In this document: positions 6,954-14,440 of the stretch, one piece after another
How positions within the stretch are numbered: position 1 is the stretch's first letter
Layout: every line of letters begins with the position of its first letter
Assembly (NCBI RefSeq): GCF_900582195.1
Contig: NZ_UTHA01000298.1
Coordinates: 1 to 40,216, forward strand
Direction of reading: 5' to 3'
DNA from: Pseudomonas viridiflava
GTDB taxonomy: Bacteria; Pseudomonadota; Gammaproteobacteria; Pseudomonadales; Pseudomonadaceae
DNA: 40,216 nucleotides
Program-made: the position numbers and the translations under genes
Notes under the pieces: generated by a model
Databases searched by the model: none
The model's input: the letters and a program-made list of their open reading frames with translations, nothing else
What the model was told of the DNA's origin: nothing

Positions 6954-8456
6954 ATGTCCGGTTCAATGGCCCAGGCGTTCGCGCACAATTTTCTCGGGCA
7001 TTCACCACGCTGGTACAAGGCGACCATCGTCGGTTTCCTGATCCTCAATGCGCTGGTGCTGTTCACGGTTGGCCCGGTCGTGGCCGGCTGGTTGCTGGTG
7101 ATCGAATTCATCTTCACCCTGGCGATGGCGCTCAAGTGCTATCCGTTGATGCCCGGCGGCTTGCTGCTGGTCGAAGCGCTGCTGCTGAAGATGACCACGC
7201 CGCAGGCGCTTTACGATGAGCTGGTGCACAACTTCCCGGTGATCCTGCTGCTGATGTTTATGGTGGCCGGCATCTACTTCATGAAGGACCTGTTGCTGTT
7301 TCTGTTCTCACGGCTACTGTTGGGCGTGCGTTCAAAAGCGCTACTGGCCTTGATGTTCTGCTTCCTATCGGCGTTTCTTTCGGCGTTTCTTGATGCACTG
7401 ACGGTGACCGCGGTCATCATCAGCGCGGCGGTCGGTTTCTACTCCGTTTATCACCGCGTTGCGTCGGGCAACGATCCGCGTCAGGACAGCGAGTTTGCTG
7501 ACGACCAGAACCTGCCGAAACTGCACCACGACGATCTGGAACAATTCCGCGCCTTCTTGCGCAGTCTGTTGATGCACGGCGCCGTTGGCACGGCATTGGG
7601 CGGTGTGTGCACACTGGTCGGTGAGCCGCAGAACCTGCTGATCGGCCACGAAATGGGCTGGCACTTCGCCGAGTTCTTCCAGAAAGTCGCGCCGGTGTCG
7701 ATGCCAGTGCTGGCGGCCGGTCTTGTGACCTGCGTGTTACTGGAGAAGCTGCGCTGGTTCGGCTACGGCACACTGCTGCCGGACAACGTTCGCGCCGTGC
7801 TGGCCAACTACGCCGCCGAGGACAACGCCGAACGCACGGCGCGCCAACGCGCGGCGCTGCTGGTGCAAGGCGCGGCGGCATTGATTTTGATCGGTTGCCT
7901 GGCCTTTCACATCGCAGAAGTCGGCCTGATCGGTTTGATGGTGATTGTGTTGATCACCGCGTTTACCGGGATCACCGACGAGCATCGTCTGGGCAGTGCG
8001 TTCAAGGATGCCATGCCGTTCACAGCGTTGCTGGTGGTGTTTTTTGCGGTGGTGGCGGTCATTCACGATCAACAGCTGTTTGCGCCGCTGATCCAGTGGG
8101 TGCTGGCCCTGCCGGTCGAGCAACAACCGGGCATGCTGTTTATTGCCAACGGCCTGTTGTCGGCAATCAGTGACAACGTGTTTGTCGCGACGATTTACAT
8201 CACCGAAGTGAAACAGGCGTTCCTGGCCGGGCACATGAGCCGCGAGCACTTCGAGACACTGGCGATCGCGATCAACACAGGGACTAACTTGCCGAGCGTG
8301 GCGACCCCGAATGGCCAGGCTGCGTTCCTGTTCCTGCTGACCTCGGCGATTGCGCCGCTGGTGCGCCTGTCGTACGGGCGGATGGTGTGGATGGCGCTGC
8401 CGTACACCTTTGTGATGGGACTGTTGGGCTGGTATGCCGTGAGCTACTGGCTCTAA
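6954..8456 (+). CDS. nhaB: Na+/H+ antiporter NhaB
   Basis: This 500-residue inner-membrane protein exchanges internal Na+ for external protons and helps keep sodium low and pH stable. It has about a dozen hydrophobic segments and NhaB-typical stretches, such as KCYPLMPGGLLLVEALLLK, FLDALTVTAVIISAAVGFY and GEPQNLLIGHEMGW, plus a C-terminal NTGTNLPSVATPNGQAAFLF. The family is about 500-530 residues long, so the protein is complete. The ATG at 6954 follows AAGGAGCA by 4 nt; an upstream in-frame extension has no such signal. A REP palindrome pair lies between its end and the convergent HAD gene. Confidence 0.95.
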   Translation: MSGSMAQAFAHNFLGHSPRWYKATIVGFLILNALVLFTVGPVVAGWLLVIEFIFTLAMALKCYPLMPGGLLLVEALLLKMTTPQALYDELVHNFPVILLLMFMVAGIYFMKDLLLFLFSRLLLGVRSKALLALMFCFLSAFLSAFLDALTVTAVIISAAVGFYSVYHRVASGNDPRQDSEFADDQNLPKLHHDDLEQFRAFLRSLLMHGAVGTALGGVCTLVGEPQNLLIGHEMGWHFAEFFQKVAPVSMPVLAAGLVTCVLLEKLRWFGYGTLLPDNVRAVLANYAAEDNAERTARQRAALLVQGAAALILIGCLAFHIAEVGLIGLMVIVLITAFTGITDEHRLGSAFKDAMPFTALLVVFFAVVAVIHDQQLFAPLIQWVLALPVEQQPGMLFIANGLLSAISDNVFVATIYITEVKQAFLAGHMSREHFETLAIAINTGTNLPSVATPNGQAAFLFLLTSAIAPLVRLSYGRMVWMALPYTFVMGLLGWYAVSYWL

Positions 8457-8473
8457 CAAACACTGAACAAAAC

Positions 8474-8563
8474 TGTGGGAGGAAGCCTGCTCGCGAAGAG
8501 GGAGTGTCAGACAACAGATTCGTTGAATGACACTCCGCTTTCGCGAGCAAGCTCGCTCCCACA
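8474..8563. repeat. REP inverted pair (BIME-like)
   Basis: Two oppositely oriented REP units flank a ~40-nt spacer: tgtgggaggaagcctgctcg... on the left and ...cgagcaagctcgctcccaca on the right, followed by a run of seven Ts. It sits between convergent nhaB and the HAD gene and can also act as a terminator. Confidence 0.9.
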
Positions 8564-8578
8564 TTTTTTTGCGTTGGT

Positions 8579-9400
8579 TCAGTGAGGGAGGATGTATTTC
8601 TCGATCGCTTGGGCCACGCCGTCTTCGGTGTTCGGTGCGGTGACCACGTCGGCCTGACGCTTCACCGCCTCTTCCGCCTGGCCCATTGCAATCGACAAGC
8701 CTGCGCAATGGAACATTGCCGGGTCGTTGCCGCCATCGCCAATGGCCGCTGTCTGTTCCAGTGGAATCCCGAGATGCGCGGCCAGCGTCGCCAGCGCGGT
8801 GCCTTTATTCGCCTCCAGTGCCGTGACGTCGAGATACACCGGTTGCGAACGTGAGACTTGCGCCATGCCATTGACCTTGGGCAACAGCCGCGCTTCCAGT
8901 TCGATCAACAGTTCAGTGTTGTTACTGGTCGCGACGATCTTGTCGATGCGCTCCAGGTACGGCTCGAAACTCTCCACCACCACCGGCGGATAACCGAGGC
9001 CCTGCTGTTCGCGCGGGACCATCGGCCCGTGCGGATCCTTGAGCAGCCAGTCGCCGCCGCTGAACACCCAGATTTCCACATCAGGTTGATCGGCGAACGT
9101 TGCCAGCGCGATCAATGCCGTGGTGGCCGGCAGGTAATGCGCCACCAGCAGGCTGCCATCCGGATTGACGATGGTGCCGCCATTGAACGCCGCTGTCGGC
9201 AAATCGACGCCCAGGGCTTCGATCTGCTGCAGCATGGCTTTCGGCGGCCGACCGGTAGCGAGGCTGAACAGCACGCCAGCTTCGCGCAGCGAGCGCACTG
9301 CTTCGATGGTGCGCTGGCTCAGCGTGTGATCGGGCAGCAACAGCGTGCCGTCCATGTCGCTGAGCAGAAAACGGACAGGTTGTTTCGGCAAGTCACTCAT
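8579..9400 (-). CDS. Cof-type HAD phosphatase
   Basis: This 273-residue cytoplasmic enzyme belongs to the HAD superfamily, Cof (class IIB) group, which dephosphorylates sugar phosphates and related metabolites. Motif I is DMDGT at residues 15-19, motif II is SLATGRPPK, the lysine motif is in LEANKGTALATLAAHLGI and motif IV is GDGGNDPAMF. All catalytic residues are present. It is the third gene of the gnd-zwf-HAD operon, and its ATG overlaps the zwf stop by 4 nt, so the two are probably translationally coupled. That suggests a phosphosugar substrate linked to the pentose phosphate route, but the exact substrate cannot be read from the sequence. Confidence 0.9.
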   Translation of the reverse strand: MSDLPKQPVRFLLSDMDGTLLLPDHTLSQRTIEAVRSLREAGVLFSLATGRPPKAMLQQIEALGVDLPTAAFNGGTIVNPDGSLLVAHYLPATTALIALATFADQPDVEIWVFSGGDWLLKDPHGPMVPREQQGLGYPPVVVESFEPYLERIDKIVATSNNTELLIELEARLLPKVNGMAQVSRSQPVYLDVTALEANKGTALATLAAHLGIPLEQTAAIGDGGNDPAMFHCAGLSIAMGQAEEAVKRQADVVTAPNTEDGVAQAIEKYILPH

Positions 9401-10920
9401 CCCAGGCCATGCCAGACGCGGCCATCGCGAGTGAGCAGATCTTCGGCGGCTTGCGGGCCATCTTCACCGGCAGCATAGGCCTGCACGCTGGCATCCTGCT
9501 GCCAGGCGTCGAGGAACGGTTGCACGGCGCGCCAGCCGTTCTCGATGTTGTCGGCACGCTGGAACAGCGTTTGATCGCCGGTCAGGCAGTCGTAGATCAG
9601 CGTTTCGTAACCGGTCGACGGCTGCATCTCGAAAAAGTCTTTATAGGCAAAACCCAGTTCGATGTTAGCCATGTTCAGCGCCGGCCCCGGGCGCTTGGCC
9701 AGCAGGTCGAACCACATGCCTTCGTTGGGCTGGATCTGGATGCGCAGGTAGGTCGGCTGCAACTCGTCGACTTCGGTGTCCCGAAATTGCGCGTACGGTG
9801 CGGGTTTGAAGCAGATGACAATCTCGGTGTCACGCACACTCATGCGCTTGCCGGTGCGCAGGTAGAAAGGCACGCCGACCCAACGCCAGTTGTCGATCAT
9901 CACTTTCAGGGCGACGTAGGTTTCGGTGGTGCTGTCAGGGGATACGTTGGGCTCTTGGCGGTAGCCGTTCAACGCCTTGCCGTCGACTTCGCCGGCGCTG
10001 TACTGGCCGCGAACCGAATTGGCCCGCGCTTCTTCAGTGGTCCAGGGCCGGATCGCGCCAACAACCTTGGCCTTCTCGCCACGCACCGCATCAGCGCCGA
10101 ATGCCGCCGGCGGTTCCATGGCAACCATGGCGAGCAACTGAAACAGGTGATTGGGCACCATGTCGCGCAGTGCGCCGGTGTGTTCGTAAAAACTGCCACG
10201 GGTTTCGACGCCGACGGTTTCGGCGGCGGTGATCTGCACGTGGTCGATGTAATGGTTGTTCCAGAACGCTTCGAACAGACTGTTGGAGAACCGACTGACC
10301 AGAATGTTCTGCACGGTTTCCTTGCCCAGGTAATGGTCGATCCGATAGATCTGCTTCTCGGACATCACCTTGAGCAAGCAGGCGTTCAACGCTTCGGCGG
10401 TGTGCAGGTCGGAGCCGAACGGCTTCTCGATCACCACCCTTCTGAACGCTTCCGGGGTTTCTTCAAGCAAACCGGCGCTACCGAGTCGGCGCACCACTTC
10501 ACTGAAGAAACGCGGCGCGGTAGCCAGGTAGAACACCGCATTGCCAGTGCCGCTGTCGGCGATTTTCGCCGCCAGCGCGGAATAGGTGCTGTCGTCCAGA
10601 AAGTCGCCCTGGACGTAGCTGATACCTTTGGCGAGCTTGGCCCACAAGGCCGGATCAAGCATCTGATCGCCCTTGCCGACCTTCGCCGCCACTTCGGTAC
10701 GGATGAAGTCTTCGAGCTTCTGCGCGAAGGCCTCATCGGTAATGGCGTTGTGGTCAACGCCAACGATCCGCAGGTTTTCGTCAAGCAAGCCGTCGCGACT
10801 GAGGTTGTACAGCGCTGGCATCAGCAAGCGCTTGACCAGGTCGCCGTGGGCACCGAACAGAAACAGCGTGGTCGGTGGTGCGGGTTCTGCCTTGGATTTT
10901 CTGCGGATCGTATGGGTCAT
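9397..10920 (-). CDS. zwf: Glucose-6-phosphate 1-dehydrogenase
   Basis: It oxidises glucose 6-phosphate to 6-phosphogluconolactone with NAD(P)+, the entry step of the oxidative pentose phosphate and Entner-Doudoroff routes. The 507-residue protein has the nucleotide-binding GxxGDLxxR motif as GAHGDLVKR at residues 23-31, EKPFG at 165-169 and the active-site signature RIDHYLGKE at 193-201. I place the start at 10920 (MTHTIRRKSK); the frame stays open further upstream, but that part lies inside gnd. The start overlaps the gnd stop by 4 nt. Fluorescent pseudomonads carry more than one zwf; this gnd-linked copy is distinct from the copy usually found with hexR, pgl and edd. Confidence 0.95.
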   Translation of the reverse strand: MTHTIRRKSKAEPAPPTTLFLFGAHGDLVKRLLMPALYNLSRDGLLDENLRIVGVDHNAITDEAFAQKLEDFIRTEVAAKVGKGDQMLDPALWAKLAKGISYVQGDFLDDSTYSALAAKIADSGTGNAVFYLATAPRFFSEVVRRLGSAGLLEETPEAFRRVVIEKPFGSDLHTAEALNACLLKVMSEKQIYRIDHYLGKETVQNILVSRFSNSLFEAFWNNHYIDHVQITAAETVGVETRGSFYEHTGALRDMVPNHLFQLLAMVAMEPPAAFGADAVRGEKAKVVGAIRPWTTEEARANSVRGQYSAGEVDGKALNGYRQEPNVSPDSTTETYVALKVMIDNWRWVGVPFYLRTGKRMSVRDTEIVICFKPAPYAQFRDTEVDELQPTYLRIQIQPNEGMWFDLLAKRPGPALNMANIELGFAYKDFFEMQPSTGYETLIYDCLTGDQTLFQRADNIENGWRAVQPFLDAWQQDASVQAYAAGEDGPQAAEDLLTRDGRVWHGLG

Positions 10921-11897
10921 TTCTTCGGTGTCTCCACGTGGCCGCCGAAGCCGAAGCGCTGGGCCGAAAGAATCTTGTCGCCAAAGGTGCCCTGACCACG
11001 CGAACGGTAGCGCGAGAACAGCGAGTTCGACAGCACCGGTACCGGCACAGCTTGCTCCATGGCCGCTTCGATGGTCCATTGACCTTCGCCGCTGTCGGCA
11101 ACCGAGCCGGAGAAGCCGTCGAGCTTCGGATCGCTGGCCAGCGCGTCGGCGGTCAGGTCGAGCAACCACGACGACACCACGCTGCCACGACGCCACACTT
11201 CAGCAATGTCGGCCACGTTCAGATCAAAACGCTGATCTTCCGGCAGGCGCTCGCTGGACTTGGTCTTGAGGATGTCGAAACCCTCGGCGAACGCGGCCAT
11301 CATGCCGTACTCGATACCGTTGTGAATCATCTTCACAAAGTGTCCGGCACCGGCAGGACCGGCGTGGATGTAGCCATGCTCAGCGCGATGGTCGTCGGAC
11401 TTGCGGTCCTTGGTGCGCGGAATGTCACCCATGCCCGGCGCCAGTGCGGCGAACAGCGGGTCGAGGCGCTGCACGGTTTCAGCGTCGCCGCCGATCATCA
11501 TGCAATAGCCGCGCTCCAGGCCCCAGACGCCGCCGGAGGTGCCGACGTCGATGTAGTGCAGGCCTTTCTCGGCCAGGGCCTTGGCCCGGCGAATGTCATC
11601 CTTATAGTTGGTGTTGCCACCGTCGATGATGGTATCGCCGGCTTCGAGCAGCGTGCTCAGGGTGTTGATGGTGTCTTCGGTGGGTGCGCCGGCCGGCAGC
11701 ATGACCCATACCGCGCGCGGTTTGGCCAGGCCGGCAACCAGTGCCGGCAAGTCGGCGACGCCGGTGGAGCCCTCGGCGACCAGGTTATCGATGAAAGCGG
11801 TATTGCGGTCGTAAACAACGGTGGTGTGACCGTTGAGCATCAGACGTCGCGCAATATTGCCGCCCATGCGGCCCAGTCCAATAATCCCGAGTTGCAT
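10917..11897 (-). CDS. gnd: 6-phosphogluconate dehydrogenase (decarboxylating), short type
   Basis: It converts 6-phosphogluconate to ribulose 5-phosphate and CO2. The 326-residue length matches the short GndA/YqeC type rather than the ~470-residue E. coli type. The Rossmann motif GLGRMG is at residues 7-12. Strand 2 ends in VVYDRN with Asp30, which in this fold favours NAD+ over NADP+; this cofactor call is inferred. Further family motifs are DGGNTNYKDD, GTSGGVWGLERGYCMM and HFVKMIHNGIEYGMM. It is the first gene of a coupled three-gene operon, its TGA overlapping the zwf ATG. Its promoter must lie in the ~270 bp at 11898-12169, where no clear operator was seen. Confidence 0.93.
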   Translation of the reverse strand: MQLGIIGLGRMGGNIARRLMLNGHTTVVYDRNTAFIDNLVAEGSTGVADLPALVAGLAKPRAVWVMLPAGAPTEDTINTLSTLLEAGDTIIDGGNTNYKDDIRRAKALAEKGLHYIDVGTSGGVWGLERGYCMMIGGDAETVQRLDPLFAALAPGMGDIPRTKDRKSDDHRAEHGYIHAGPAGAGHFVKMIHNGIEYGMMAAFAEGFDILKTKSSERLPEDQRFDLNVADIAEVWRRGSVVSSWLLDLTADALASDPKLDGFSGSVADSGEGQWTIEAAMEQAVPVPVLSNSLFSRYRSRGQGTFGDKILSAQRFGFGGHVETPKK

Positions 11898-12169
11898 GTG
11901 CTGATGCTCCTTACTACAAATAAATGTGTGTCATTGGTTATAGCCCAACGCGACTGATGGAGGTTAGTCCAGAGCGTTGCGATGAAGTTTCCGGGCATTG
12001 TGCCCGATCCAGACTGATAACGCCCCGAATCATGCAGAAGACACACCGACCATGAAAAATAAAAAAGTTCCATTCACGGACAAAAGAAATCAAAATTGGC
12101 GCCGATAGTAGATCTGTACCGCAAGCCGGGACGACCTACAGTTGATGCACGCCATTTGCGAGGTGAGCA

Positions 12170-12352
12170 ATGGGCACAGTACACACAGCAATGCCGCCAC
12201 AAACCCTGTACGTGACAATCCGTCGCGATGAATTGCGCCAGTTGAAAGACGAACGCGACCAGTTGAAGCAGGAGCTGGCGCAGCTGCGCCTCTTGACCCA
12301 AGGTGTGCAGCCGCAACCTTTGCCGGTCGTTCAGCGTCTCCCCCACGCCTGA
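12170..12352 (+). CDS. Small coiled-coil protein (60 aa), unknown function
   Basis: The ATG at 12170 is preceded by GAGGTGA at 12160-12166, a strong ribosome binding site. The protein begins MGTVHTAMPPQTLYVTIRRD. A heptad-rich helix (ELRQLKDERDQLKQELAQLR) fills the middle, and a Pro/Gln-rich tail ends in RLPHA. It resembles a small dimerising coiled-coil protein. No known domain was recognised. It lies between the divergent gnd operon and cptA, 195 nt before the latter, so it may be its own unit. Confidence 0.65.
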   Translation: MGTVHTAMPPQTLYVTIRRDELRQLKDERDQLKQELAQLRLLTQGVQPQPLPVVQRLPHA

Positions 12353-12464
12353 TCCCCCGCCTTACCGGGAACGGCACCGGCTGTTCCCGACACGTTTAGC
12401 CTTGGCTGCTTTAGCCAACTAACAAACTTTTCACATTCTCTTCGTAATACTCCGCCCCCATTCT

Positions 12465-12486
12465 GGCCGTACCTGCGTGTACGGCC
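12465..12486. promoter_or_regulatory. Perfect inverted repeat upstream of cptA
   Basis: GGCCGTAC-ctgcgt-GTACGGCC forms an 8-bp perfect palindrome with a 6-nt centre, 62 nt upstream of the cptA start. It could be an operator or a 5' leader hairpin. No T-run follows, so it is not a normal terminator. Confidence 0.4.
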
Positions 12487-12547
12487 TCCGTTCGTCGGCT
12501 TCATGGATGTTCCGGCGGTGGTTGTAACGAGTGAGCTGGAGCGCCGA

Positions 12548-14296
12548 ATGGCATTGTTCAAACGCAGCAAAACGACTGCGACAGGTTTCGACTGGGCCGG
12601 TTTTATCTGGCTGTTTGTATTCTTCTGGTACTTCTCGGGTATCACCCAACTGCTGATTCAGCTGACTGGCACCTCCGGCTTCACCGGGTTCCGTCAGGCG
12701 TTCGTCATGAGCGCAATCTGGCTGGCGCCGATGTTGCTGTTCCCCAAACGCACCAAACTGCTCGCCGCCATCATCGGCGTGGTGCTGTGGGCCTGCTCGA
12801 TGGCCAGCCTGGGCTATTTCTTCATCTATGAGCAGGAATTCTCCCAGAGCGTCATCTTCATCATGTTCGAGTCGAACATCTCTGAAGCCGGCGAGTACAT
12901 GACCCAGTACTTTGCCTGGTGGATGGTGCCGGCATTCCTCGCGCACACCGCGTTTGCTTATTTCCTGTGGACTCGCCTGCGCCCGGTGTACATGCCCCGG
13001 GGCCGTGCATTCGTCGCGGCGATGGCAATCCTGATTGCGGTGATCGGCTATCCGCTGGTCAAACAAACGATGCGCATGGGCACCTTCGCCCAAGGCTTCG
13101 AGAAATTCGAAACCCGCATCGAGCCGGCGGTGCCATGGCAAATGGTCGTGGCCTATCACCGTTACCAGGAAACCCTCGCCGACATGCAGGGCATGCTGCA
13201 CAACGTGAGCAAGATCCCGCCGTTGAAAAACCTCACGGACGCCTCGGCTGACCAGCCGAAGACTCTGGTGCTGGTGATCGGCGAATCGACCAACCGTCAG
13301 CGCATGAGCCTCTACGGCTATCAGCGCAACACCACGCCGGAACTGGACAAGCTCAAGGATCAACTGGCGGTGTTCGACAACGTCGTCACCCCGCGCCCTT
13401 ACACCATCGAGGCGTTGCAGCAGGTACTGACCTTCGCTGACGAAGAGCATCCGGACCTGTACCTGTCGACACCGTCGCTGGTCAGCATGATGAAACAGGC
13501 CGGCTACAAGACCTTCTGGATCACCAACCAGCAGACCATGACCAAGCGCAACACCATGCTCACCACGTTCTCCGAACAGGCCGACGAGCAGGTGTACCTG
13601 AACAACAACCGCAACCAGAACGCCGCGCAGTACGACGGCGACGTGATCGAGCCGTTCAACAAGGCGTTGGCTGACGCCGCACCGCGCAAGCTGATCGTTG
13701 TGCATTTGCTCGGCACGCACATGAGCTATCAGTACCGCTATCCGCCGACGTTCGACAAGTTCCAGGACCGCAACGGCGTGCCACCCGGCGTGCGTGACGA
13801 CCAGGTCCCGACTTACAACAGCTACGACAACGCCGTGCTGTACAACGACTTCGTGGTGTCGAGCCTGATCAAGGATTACGCCAAATCCGATCCGAACGGC
13901 TTTTTGCTGTACCTCTCCGATCACGGTGAAGACGTATTCGACTCGGTGGGCCACAAGACCCTGGGCCGCAACGAGAACAAACCGACCGCGCCGATGTACA
14001 CCATCCCGTTCATGGCCTGGGCGTCACCGAAGTGGAAAGCCAACCACGACTGGAACTTCGCCGCCGACCTCGATCGCCCGTACAGCAGCTCGCACTTGAT
14101 CCACACCTGGGCTGACCTCGCCGGTTTGAGTTTCGATGAACTCGACCGCAGCAAGAGCCTGGTCAGTGACAGCTTCAAGGCGCGGCCATTGCTGATCGGC
14201 GATCCGTACCAGACGCAACAGCGGGCGCTGATCGACTTCAGTTTGATGAAGCCGAAAAAAACCGATACCACCGTGGCGGACGCGGTGGAGCAGTAA
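12548..14296 (+). CDS. cptA: Phosphoethanolamine transferase CptA
   Basis: It is an inner-membrane enzyme that moves phosphoethanolamine from phosphatidylethanolamine to the lipopolysaccharide core on the periplasmic side. The 582-residue protein has an N-terminal part with about five membrane segments (to about residue 170) and a C-terminal sulfatase-fold domain. Thr248 in VIGESTNRQRMSLYGYQRNT is the expected nucleophile, and metal ligands are expected in HLLGTHMSYQYRYPP and YLSDHGEDVFD. Length and motifs fit CptA (about 577 residues in Enterobacteriaceae) better than EptA. The start at 12548 is chosen for the GGAG 7 nt upstream; an in-frame ATG at 12503 lacks one. A strong terminator follows. 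Confidence 0.88.
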   Translation: MALFKRSKTTATGFDWAGFIWLFVFFWYFSGITQLLIQLTGTSGFTGFRQAFVMSAIWLAPMLLFPKRTKLLAAIIGVVLWACSMASLGYFFIYEQEFSQSVIFIMFESNISEAGEYMTQYFAWWMVPAFLAHTAFAYFLWTRLRPVYMPRGRAFVAAMAILIAVIGYPLVKQTMRMGTFAQGFEKFETRIEPAVPWQMVVAYHRYQETLADMQGMLHNVSKIPPLKNLTDASADQPKTLVLVIGESTNRQRMSLYGYQRNTTPELDKLKDQLAVFDNVVTPRPYTIEALQQVLTFADEEHPDLYLSTPSLVSMMKQAGYKTFWITNQQTMTKRNTMLTTFSEQADEQVYLNNNRNQNAAQYDGDVIEPFNKALADAAPRKLIVVHLLGTHMSYQYRYPPTFDKFQDRNGVPPGVRDDQVPTYNSYDNAVLYNDFVVSSLIKDYAKSDPNGFLLYLSDHGEDVFDSVGHKTLGRNENKPTAPMYTIPFMAWASPKWKANHDWNFAADLDRPYSSSHLIHTWADLAGLSFDELDRSKSLVSDSFKARPLLIGDPYQTQQRALIDFSLMKPKKTDTTVADAVEQ

Positions 14297-14301
14297 AACC
14301 G

Positions 14302-14326
14302 AAGGGGCCTGGAAAGGCCCCTTTTT
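14302..14326 (+). terminator. Rho-independent terminator of cptA
   Basis: Arms aaggggcct / aggcccctt with a ggaa loop are followed by TTTTT. It starts 6 nt after the cptA stop codon. Confidence 0.93.
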
Positions 14327-14369
14327 CATGCTCGACACATCCTCAAATAACAATATTTCTCGTTTGACA

Positions 14370-14393
14370 CTAAATCCCGGCCCCACCCTTCGT
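14370..14393 (+). promoter_or_regulatory. PvdS-type iron-starvation (IS) box
   Basis: CTAAATCCC at 14370-14378 equals the core of the iron-starvation box recognised by the ECF sigma factor PvdS. CGT follows at 14391-14393, 15 nt after TAAAT. Reported spacings are close to 16-17 nt, so this is near-consensus. The box lies about 50-70 nt upstream of the siderophore receptor start. Confidence 0.65.
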
Positions 14394-14440
14394 CTTTGAA
14401 CAAACGGAATTTTTCCCTCGAAGACAAGGAGTCGGCTGCG

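Noticed and set aside
9409..10995. A 528-codon open frame on the plus strand opposite zwf and gnd
   Set aside because: It lies antisense to well-conserved enzymes, has no ribosome binding site and codes for a His/Gln/Val-rich unstructured protein, as is common opposite GC-rich genes.
12431..13954. A 507-codon minus-strand frame opposite cptA
   Set aside because: The sense frame has all CptA motifs; the antisense product is His/Arg-rich with no recognisable domain.
14341..14368. A Fur box upstream of the siderophore receptor
   Set aside because: The AT-rich stretch at 14345-14365 matches the 19-bp Fur consensus at only about half its positions; the IS box just after it is a better explanation.
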